A DNA stretch of 30,144 nucleotides from Prevotella sp. (GTDB taxonomy: Bacteria > Bacteroidota > Bacteroidia > Bacteroidales > Bacteroidaceae): the NCBI GenBank assembly GCA_017428805.1, contig JAFRQC010000103.1:1-30144 (forward strand). The letters run 5' to 3'. Made by a program: the position numbers and the translations under genes. The notes under the pieces are model-generated. The model ran no database searches. It saw nothing but the letters and a program-made list of their open reading frames with translations, and was not told the DNA's origin. Positions 23,682 through 30,144 of this stretch are shown here, in pieces; positions within the stretch are counted from its first letter, which is position 1; every line of letters starts with the position of its first letter.

Positions 23682-24842
23682 TTACTTTTTCATCGCATTC
23701 ACAATGTCGCCGGCACTCATGGCCTTGACCTGCTCCTGAATCTTCTGCTGATATCTCTCAGGGGTGATGGGCACGATCTCCATGCCGTCGGAGAGCTTCG
23801 TGATGCCGTTGGTGACATACTTGTCGCCCACCTTCAGGCCCTCAGTCACGATGTAGTTGTTGCCATCGTTCTGCGGATCCACCTTGATCTCGGTGTACTT
23901 CACCTTATTATCTTTCTGGAGGATGTAGACGAACTTCTTGTTCTGCACCTCGGAGACACAGCTCTGCGGGATGACGATGGCAGCGCTGTTGCTGTGAGGG
24001 ATGATGATCGTACCCGAGCCGCCGCTCTTGAGCATCTTCTCAGGATTGGGGAAGAGGGCGATCACCTGTACCGATCCTGTAGAGGCATCGATCACGCCAC
24101 TCATCTTCGTCACCTTTCCCTCCTGACTGTAGATGGTGCCGTCGGCCAGGCGCAGCTGCACAGAAGGCATCTCGCCGAGCGACGACTGGGTCATGCTCAG
24201 GGCATCCTTCTCCGTCAGGGAGAAGTAGACCTCCATCGACGAGTTGTTCGACACGGTAGTCATCACCGTCGAGGTATTCACGAGCGTACCGATTTTATAA
24301 GGCAGCGTACCCACCACACCAGAGGCCGGGCTCTTCACGTAGCAGAAGCTCAACATCTCCTTGGCATTGGCGAGCGATGCCTGAGCGGCAGAAAGGCTGG
24401 CCTTGGCCTGCTCGTAGCTGTTTGCAGACGACTGGAGTTCGAAGTCACCGATCACACCACTCTCAAACAATTTCTGCGAGTTCTCATAACTCAACTTGGA
24501 AGTGTTGCACTGAGCCTGGGCCGTATTCACCGAAGCCTGAGCCTGGCGCACCTGAGCCTGATAGGTCGCGTTATCCAGCACGAAGAGCACCTGTCCGGCA
24601 CCCACCGTCTGACCTTCCTTCACGTTAATCTGGGTGATGAAGCCCTGCACCTTCGGACAAATCTGCACATCCTGCACACCCTTGATAGTCGCGGGATACG
24701 TCGTCTGCATCTGAGTGCTCGACGTACCCACAGTCTGTACAGGATACTCATTGTCGCCAAATGTCGGGCGACCACCGCCACCACCACACGATGCCATCAG
24801 CAACGTTGCGGCAGCAAACATCAAAATCTTGTTCTTTTTCAT
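23682..24842 (-). CDS. RND periplasmic adaptor lipoprotein (AcrA/MexA type)
   Basis: 386 residues. Lipobox LLMASC, Cys19, followed by a Gly-rich stretch. The lipoyl-like halves are visible (QGFITQINVKEGQTVGAGQVLF at about 70-90, and YVKSPASGVVGTLPYKIGTLV at about 170-190), with an alpha hairpin between them (QVRQAQASVNTAQAQ ... SYEQAKASLSAAQASLANA). It joins the pump to the outer-membrane channel. First gene of the operon, with a promoter about 80 bases upstream that overlaps a palindrome. Confidence 0.93.
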   Translation of the reverse strand: MKKNKILMFAAATLLMASCGGGGGRPTFGDNEYPVQTVGTSSTQMQTTYPATIKGVQDVQICPKVQGFITQINVKEGQTVGAGQVLFVLDNATYQAQVRQAQASVNTAQAQCNTSKLSYENSQKLFESGVIGDFELQSSANSYEQAKASLSAAQASLANAKEMLSFCYVKSPASGVVGTLPYKIGTLVNTSTVMTTVSNNSSMEVYFSLTEKDALSMTQSSLGEMPSVQLRLADGTIYSQEGKVTKMSGVIDASTGSVQVIALFPNPEKMLKSGGSGTIIIPHSNSAAIVIPQSCVSEVQNKKFVYILQKDNKVKYTEIKVDPQNDGNNYIVTEGLKVGDKYVTNGITKLSDGMEIVPITPERYQQKIQEQVKAMSAGDIVNAMKK

Positions 24843-24922
24843 ACCTTTATTAAACTGATTTACTTGTTGAATCTAATACCTTTACCGAAAACTATTCTTA
24901 TCAGTCACGGTTTTTCGAGGTG

Positions 24923-24955
24923 CAAAGGTACAAAAAATATATCTTAGGATATATT
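24923..24955 (-). promoter_or_regulatory. Efflux-operon promoter with overlapping palindrome
   Basis: The -7 box TACCTTTG lies at 24923-24930 on the minus strand. Upstream, AATATATC-TTAG-GATATATT (24936-24955) is a perfect 8-bp inverted repeat with a 4-base centre, covering the spacer and the -33 position, where no good TTTG is found. This is the position expected of a repressor or activator site for an inducible pump, for example of a TetR-type regulator; no regulator gene is in the window. Confidence 0.65.
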
Positions 24956-25000
24956 GGATAAGTCAGATTTTAACAAAGTTTATTGGCTATTAGAATTGTT

Positions 25001-26554
<1,554 letters not shown>

Positions 26555-26574
26555 CCTTCTTTCTTGTTTCGGGC

Positions 26575-26628
26575 TGCAAAGGTACGAATAAGCGAGCAAA
26601 ATGCAAAATAAAACACAATTTATTTTCA
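26575..26628 (-). promoter_or_regulatory. 54-bp promoter repeat, copy driving cca
   Basis: On the minus strand TTTG (26604-26607), 19 bases and TACCTTTG (26577-26584) form a perfect Bacteroidales promoter, ending 22 bases before the cca ATG. The whole 54-bp sequence recurs inverted at 27223-27276, with 51 of 54 bases the same; the last 39 are identical. Confidence 0.85.
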
Positions 26629-26654
26629 CTTTTCACTTTTTTATAGTACCTTTG
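26623..26654 (+). promoter_or_regulatory. Promoter of the small lipoprotein gene
   Basis: TACCTTTG at 26647-26654 is the -7 box. The 32-bp sequence TTTTCACTTTTCACTTTTT plus 13 bases recurs at 27160-27191 with 29 of 32 bases the same. The -33 position reads TTTC, weaker than the TTTG of the neighbouring promoters. It overlaps the start of the 54-bp repeat by six bases. Confidence 0.65.
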
Positions 26655-26672
26655 CAACAAAATATAATAAGT

Positions 26673-27137
26673 ATGACAAGACTGACAAAACAACTGATTC
26701 TCTGCCTGGTGTCCGCCCTGCTGCTCATCGGCTGTGGCGAGAACCCGCAGGAACAAGCAGCACAGCTCGCCCAGCAGGCCACCACACTCTGTGAGGAAGG
26801 ACGGCTCGACGAAGCCCGGCTGCTCATCGACTCCCTCCGCCGCACCTATCCCGACATCGTAGAAGCGAGGAAGGCCGCACTCAGACTGCATCAGGATGTG
26901 GAACTGAAGATCGCCCAGCAGGAACTGACGCGTACAGACAGTCTGCTGGTGCTTGCCAACCGTGAACTGGAGTCCCTGCAGAAACAGGTAGATGCACACA
27001 AAGCTGCGCTGACGGCAACCGCCGAAGAACTGACGAACCTCACCCGTACCCGTATGCGCCGTGACTCCATCCGCACACAGTTTGAGGCCCTCGGTATGAA
27101 GATACGATACATCCGGCAGAAGCAAAATGAAGAGTGA
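26673..27137 (+). CDS. Small lipoprotein with coiled coil, unknown function
   Basis: 154 residues from the ATG at 26673, 18 bases after the -7 box; an upstream in-frame ATG at 26601 lies before the promoter and is rejected. MTRLTKQLILCLVSALLLIGC is a clear lipoprotein signal, Cys21. Residues 30-65 look like one TPR-like helix pair (AAQLAQQATTLCEEGRLDEA) and about 80-140 are probably coiled coil (LANRELESLQKQVDAHKAAL). Such proteins are common in Bacteroidales near tRNA and cell-envelope genes, but no function is known to me. The gene is enclosed by two inverted copies of a promoter repeat, and its stop codon lies within a terminator stem. Confidence 0.75.
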   Translation: MTRLTKQLILCLVSALLLIGCGENPQEQAAQLAQQATTLCEEGRLDEARLLIDSLRRTYPDIVEARKAALRLHQDVELKIAQQELTRTDSLLVLANRELESLQKQVDAHKAALTATAEELTNLTRTRMRRDSIRTQFEALGMKIRYIRQKQNEE

Positions 27138-27178
27138 GAAGTGAAATTTTCCACTTTTCTTTTCACTTTTCACTTTTT
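27133..27178 (+). terminator. Terminator of the lipoprotein gene
   Basis: AGTGAGAAGTGAAA (27133-27146) pairs with TTTCACTTTTCACT (27161-27174) over 14 bp with one G-T pair; the loop is 14 bases and four more T follow. The TGA stop at 27135-27137 is inside the left arm. The right arm is part of the repeated promoter sequence at 27160-27191. Confidence 0.65.
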
Positions 27179-27191
27179 ATTTGTACCTTTG
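27160..27191 (+). promoter_or_regulatory. Second copy of the lipoprotein-type promoter
   Basis: TACCTTTG at 27184-27191, preceded by the CACTTTTCACTTTTT sequence. It lies 92 bases before the DUF1599 gene, so it may be a second start for that operon or a leftover of a duplication. Confidence 0.5.
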
Positions 27192-27222
27192 AGCTCCGCT
27201 CGAAGATACTTTCGCTCGAAAA

Positions 27223-27276
27223 TGAAAATAAATCGAATTTTATTTTGCATTTTGCTCGCTTATTCGTACCTTTGCA
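27223..27276 (+). promoter_or_regulatory. 54-bp promoter repeat, copy driving the DUF1599-tpiA operon
   Basis: TTTG at 27244-27247, 19 bases, TACCTTTG at 27267-27274: a perfect promoter. The ATG of the DUF1599 gene is only 10 bases beyond the -7 box, so the transcript should have an almost absent leader. Inverted copy at 26575-26628. Confidence 0.85.
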
Positions 27277-27283
27277 CCCGATT

Positions 27284-27829
27284 ATGGACTATCAGGAGAA
27301 GACAAATGCCCAATTTGAGCAGGCGCTGGCTGAGTGCAGGGCCCTGTTCGAGAAGAAGCTTCACGACTATAAAGCCTCGTGGCGCATCCTGCGCCCGACG
27401 GCGCTCACCGACCAGCTTTTCATCAAAGCCAAGCGCATCCGTTCCCTCGAAATCAAGAAGGAATCGATGGTGGGCGAAGGCATCCGGCCGGAGTTCATCG
27501 CACTGATCAACTACGGCATCGTGGGCCTCATCCAGCTCTCGAAGGGCTTTGCCGACACCGTCGATATCGACAATACAGAGGCGATGAAGCTCTACGACCA
27601 GTTCGCCCAAGAGGCGCTGGAACTGATGAAGCGCAAGAACCACGACTACGACGAGGCCTGGCGCGGAATGCGTGTGAGCAGCTACACCGACCTGATCCTG
27701 ACGAAAATTGAACGTATCAAGGAGATTGAGAACCTGGGGGGCGAGACGCTCGTCTCCGAGGGCATCGATGCCAACTATATGGACATCATCAACTATGCGG
27801 TCTTTGGCGTAATTAAACTATCGGAGTGA
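27284..27829 (+). CDS. DUF1599-domain protein with two internal repeats
   Basis: 181 residues starting [13 protein letters not shown]. The upstream in-frame ATG at 27134 is rejected since the promoter lies between. The protein is built from two copies of one unit: [20 protein letters not shown] ... RIRSLE ... [10 protein letters not shown] (about 25-90) and [19 protein letters not shown] ... RIKEIE ... [10 protein letters not shown] (about 110-180). The shared HDY-xxx-W-R motif is the DUF1599 signature. The biochemical role is unknown. It is the first gene of an operon with the DoxX-like gene, tpiA and a SPOR gene; the next gene starts inside its stop (GTGA overlap). Confidence 0.88.
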   Translation: MDYQEKTNAQFEQALAECRALFEKKLHDYKASWRILRPTALTDQLFIKAKRIRSLEIKKESMVGEGIRPEFIALINYGIVGLIQLSKGFADTVDIDNTEAMKLYDQFAQEALELMKRKNHDYDEAWRGMRVSSYTDLILTKIERIKEIENLGGETLVSEGIDANYMDIINYAVFGVIKLSE

Positions 27830-29772
27830 GGAAGACAGCCGTCAACATCTGCCGGATGATACTCGCCCTGACGTTCATCCTCTCAGGATTCGTCAAGGCG
27901 GTGGATCCCTTAGGTACTCAGTACAAGATCCACGACTATCTGACGGCGATGGGACTGGGCACGCTGGCGTCCGACACGCTCACGCTGCCGGCAGCAGTGA
28001 TCCTGGCGACCGTCGAGTTCATCCTCGGCATCTGTCTGCTTTTCGCCATCAGGCGGCGGCTTGTGTCGAAGGTGGTGCTCGCGGTGATGATCATTATGAC
28101 GCCGCTCACCCTCTGGCTGGCGCTCACCGACCCCATCACCGACTGCGGATGCTTCGGCGATGCGCTGGTGCTCACCAACTGGCAGACGCTGTGGAAGAAC
28201 GTCGTGCTGCTCTGTGCGGCCGTCATCGTGTGGAAATGGCCTACCCTCCAGCCGAGGCTCATCAGCGAACCGAACCAGTGGATCGTGGTCAACTACTCGG
28301 TGGCCTTCATCCTGTTCGTCATCATCGGACGGAGCCTCTACACCCTACCCCAGTTCGACTTCCGTCCCTATCACATAGGGGCAGACCTCAGGGCAGGCTG
28401 GCAGCAGATGATGGACGGCGAGGATTCGCCCTACGCCGACTTCTTCATCGAACGGACTGACGACGGCGAGGACATCACCGAGGCGGTGCTCAACGACAGC
28501 AGCTACACCTTCCTGCTCGTGGCGCCCCATCTGGAACAGGCCGACGACTCCCAGCTCGACGAGCTGAACCACGTCTATGAGTACAGTCTGGATCACGGCT
28601 ATCCGTTCTACTGTCTCACCGCCAGCACGGGCAAGGCCATCAGCCGCTGGTGCGATATGACAGGCGCAGAATACCCGTTCTGCAATACCGACGACATCAC
28701 CCTAAAGACCGTCATACGGTCGAACCCGGGTCTGCTGCTCCTCCACGACGGCGTCGTCATCCGCAAATGGAGCCACAACGCCCTGCCTTCGGAAGAAGAG
28801 CTCAACGGCCGGCTGGAAGAAAGTCCGCTGGGGCAGCTGCCCACCGAGACCGTCACGAGCAAGATCCTCTGGATACTCACGTGGTTCGTGCTTCCGCTGG
28901 TACTCCTCACCCTCGCCGACCGACTCTGGGCCTGGACCCACTGGATCAGAAAAAAGAAAAGAAATCATAAAGTTCAAAGTTTAAAGTTCAAAGTTCAAAG
29001 TAAAACAGTTATGAGAAAGAAAATCGTAGCAGGAAACTGGAAGATGAATATGAATCTCCAGGATGGTATCGCTCTTGCAAAGGAGCTTAACGAGACATTG
29101 AAGGCTGACAAGCCCAACTGCGGTGTGGTCATCTGCACCCCGTTCATTCACCTCGCTTCTATCGCACAGTTCCTCGACCAGGACATCATCGGCCTGGGTG
29201 CTGAGAACTGCGCCGACAAGGAGAAGGGTGCCTTCACCGGTGAGGTTTCAGCCGAGATGGTGAAGTCTACCGGAGCCCAGTACGTCATCCTCGGCCACTC
29301 TGAGCGCCGTGAGTACTACAAGGAGACTCCCGAGATCCTGAAGGAGAAGGTGCTGCTCGCACAGAAGAACGACCTGAAGGTGATCTTCTGCATCGGTGAG
29401 AGCCTGGAGGAGCGCGAGGCCGGCAAGCAGAACGAGGTCGTGAAGGCCGAGCTCGAGGGCTCAGTGTTCAACCTCTCTGAGGAGGACTTCCGCAAGATCG
29501 TCATCGCCTACGAGCCCATCTGGGCCATCGGTACCGGCAAGACCGCTACTGCTGAGCAGGCAGAGGAGATCCACGCTTACATCCGCAGCATCATCGCCGA
29601 GAAGTACGGTCAGGCTGTGGCCGACGACACCACCATCCTCTATGGCGGTTCTTGCAAGGCCAGCAACGCTCCCGAGCTGTTCGCAAAGCCCGACATCGAC
29701 GGTGGTCTGATTGGTGGCGCTTCACTGAAGGCCGCTGACTTCAAGGGAATCATCGACGCCTGGAAGAAGTGA
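27826..29772 (+). CDS. DoxX/MauE-like membrane protein in one open frame with TpiA
   Basis: The start is a GTG sharing GTGA with the previous stop. Residues 1-395 are the membrane protein: helices at about 7-25, 45-70, 75-100 and 120-140, the Cys-rich motif TDCGCFGD (Cys107, Cys109) known from MauE/DoxX-like proteins, a further helix near 155-175, a thioredoxin-like part outside the membrane ([14 protein letters not shown]) without a CxxC pair, and a last helix ([20 protein letters not shown]) followed by the basic IRKKKRNHK. No stop follows: the frame runs through a heptamer repeat ([11 protein letters not shown]) into the ATG of tpiA, giving 648 residues. Related genomes have the two as separate genes. 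The last helix and basic end would leave TpiA in the cytoplasm, so a fusion is possible in topology. Confidence 0.8.
   Translation: MRKTAVNICRMILALTFILSGFVKAVDPLGTQYKIHDYLTAMGLGTLASDTLTLPAAVILATVEFILGICLLFAIRRRLVSKVVLAVMIIMTPLTLWLALTDPITDCGCFGDALVLTNWQTLWKNVVLLCAAVIVWKWPTLQPRLISEPNQWIVVNYSVAFILFVIIGRSLYTLPQFDFRPYHIGADLRAGWQQMMDGEDSPYADFFIERTDDGEDITEAVLNDSSYTFLLVAPHLEQADDSQLDELNHVYEYSLDHGYPFYCLTASTGKAISRWCDMTGAEYPFCNTDDITLKTVIRSNPGLLLLHDGVVIRKWSHNALPSEEELNGRLEESPLGQLPTETVTSKILWILTWFVLPLVLLTLADRLWAWTHWIRKKKRNHKVQSLKFKVQSKTVMRKKIVAGNWKMNMNLQDGIALAKELNETLKADKPNCGVVICTPFIHLASIAQFLDQDIIGLGAENCADKEKGAFTGEVSAEMVKSTGAQYVILGHSERREYYKETPEILKEKVLLAQKNDLKVIFCIGESLEEREAGKQNEVVKAELEGSVFNLSEEDFRKIVIAYEPIWAIGTGKTATAEQAEEIHAYIRSIIAEKYGQAVADDTTILYGGSCKASNAPELFAKPDIDGGLIGGASLKAADFKGIIDAWKK
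28969..29001 (+). repeat. GTTCAAA heptamer repeat between the DoxX-like gene and tpiA
   Basis: Four 7-bp units: GTTCAAA, GTTTAAA, GTTCAAA, GTTCAAA. The frame used has no stop, which links the two genes. Its right end is ten bases before the tpiA ATG. Confidence 0.8.
29011..29772 (+). CDS. tpiA: Triose-phosphate isomerase
   Basis: 253 residues from the ATG at 29011, the normal length. It interconverts dihydroxyacetone phosphate and glyceraldehyde 3-phosphate in glycolysis. AGNWKMN gives Asn9 and Lys11, LGHSERR the catalytic His96, and [14 protein letters not shown] the catalytic Glu168; GGLIGGASL near the end binds phosphate. It shares its frame with the gene before it, and its stop overlaps the next start (GTGA). 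Codon use looks more strongly optimised than in the neighbours (mostly AAG, GAG, ATC), as expected for a highly expressed enzyme. Confidence 0.97.
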   Translation: MRKKIVAGNWKMNMNLQDGIALAKELNETLKADKPNCGVVICTPFIHLASIAQFLDQDIIGLGAENCADKEKGAFTGEVSAEMVKSTGAQYVILGHSERREYYKETPEILKEKVLLAQKNDLKVIFCIGESLEEREAGKQNEVVKAELEGSVFNLSEEDFRKIVIAYEPIWAIGTGKTATAEQAEEIHAYIRSIIAEKYGQAVADDTTILYGGSCKASNAPELFAKPDIDGGLIGGASLKAADFKGIIDAWKK

Positions 29773-30144
29773 GACGACTCGCATTGACATTAGCACTGTG
29801 TGTCGGCTGCTGGCTGGCAGCCGGCGCGCAGTCTACCTTTACCGAACAGCTCCAGCAGAGCAGGATCGGCGAAGGAAAGGTGACCGTCACGCAAGACAAG
29901 GTCATCGACGAACTCATCAACAACCCGACGGCAGCACAGACGCCAAAGCCGACAACGACGCCTCAGACTACCACCACGACACCCGCCAAGCCGCAGCAGA
30001 CCGTCAAACTGACGGACAACGACTTGACCGACGACACCTCACTGCCCGACTCCATCGACCTCCGCAAGAAGATGATGAAGAACGGCAAGAAGATCAACGG
30101 TTTCCGCGTGCAGGTGTTTGCCGGCGGCAACGGCCGTACGGACC
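29769..30144 (+). CDS. SPOR-domain protein, start only (3' end outside window)
   Basis: The frame starts with GTG at 29769, overlapping the tpiA stop by four bases, and stays open to the window end (125 residues). [20 protein letters not shown] is a signal peptide. A Thr/Pro/Gln-rich linker follows at about 60-80 ([19 protein letters not shown]), then [23 protein letters not shown], which is the start of a SPOR domain that binds peptidoglycan. The same order, tpiA then a SPOR gene, is known from Bacteroides, where folE follows. Confidence 0.8.
   Translation, partial: MRRLALTLALCVGCWLAAGAQSTFTEQLQQSRIGEGKVTVTQDKVIDELINNPTAAQTPKPTTTPQTTTTTPAKPQQTVKLTDNDLTDDTSLPDSIDLRKKMMKNGKKINGFRVQVFAGGNGRTD

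Noticed and set aside
24937..25000. An origin or att site in the AT-rich gap before the efflux operon
   Set aside because: Only one palindrome and a promoter are present; there are no iterons, integrase gene or direct repeats.
26555..26629. Longer start of cca at 26629
   Set aside because: The extra 25 residues are translated from the promoter repeat; the -7 box lies at 26577-26584, so transcripts start after it.
27134..27283. Longer start of the DUF1599 gene at 27134
   Set aside because: The 50 extra residues come from a terminator and two promoters; the family motif begins after 27284.

Overview
The window looks like a chromosomal segment of a Bacteroidales bacterium, most likely Prevotella or a close relative. 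The reasons are promoters of the TTTG-N19-TAnnTTTG type, an almost complete lack of Shine-Dalgarno sites, a large FimA/Mfa-type fimbrillin operon, and the gene order DUF1599 - DoxX-like protein - tpiA - SPOR protein at the right end. No rRNA, tRNA, CRISPR array or complete transposon was seen.

Left end (1-3222): an AT-rich, gene-poor stretch with remains of accessory genes. It holds the C-terminal part of a DUF234 ATPase cut by the window edge, a DUF4143 ATPase that has lost its ATPase domain but kept a promoter with three repeats at exact 33-bp spacing, a 42-residue unknown protein and the tail of a PIN toxin. Two kinds of REP-like palindrome are scattered through it.

Fimbrial operon (3223-17276, minus strand, nine genes read right to left): a DUF3575 outer-membrane protein, a DUF3868/OmpA-like/TPR protein, two short fimbrillin lipoproteins that end right after the last beta strand (probable shaft or anchor pilins), then five long fimbrillin lipoproteins with extra C-terminal domains (probable tip adhesins). 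All seven lipoproteins have a lipobox and a Thr-Arg site, 26-29 residues after the lipid cysteine in six of them. This fits type V pili, where an Arg-specific protease frees the mature subunit. In four tip genes a GC-rich fimbrillin half is joined to an AT-rich C-terminal half at the same structural point. The last gene instead carries Ig-like domains and a glycine-rich ALK/LTK-like domain. The 433-bp leader upstream holds one good promoter, a second -10-like box and several palindromes.

Efflux/lipid A operon (17710-24842, minus strand): RND adaptor, RND pump, outer-membrane factor, a four-helix-bundle protein between inverted heptamer repeats, and lpxA followed by a strong terminator. A perfect palindrome overlaps the promoter upstream of the adaptor gene.

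Right end (25001-30144): a CCA-adding enzyme (minus) with an in-frame repeat insertion; a small lipoprotein gene lying between two inverted copies of a 54-bp promoter repeat; then a tightly packed plus-strand operon of a DUF1599 protein, a DoxX/MauE-like membrane protein, tpiA and a SPOR protein. The DoxX-like gene has no stop codon before tpiA, so the two form one open frame across a heptamer repeat. Heptamer minisatellites at three places (inside cca, around the four-helix-bundle gene, between the DoxX-like gene and tpiA) and the duplicated promoters are the most unusual signals in the window.
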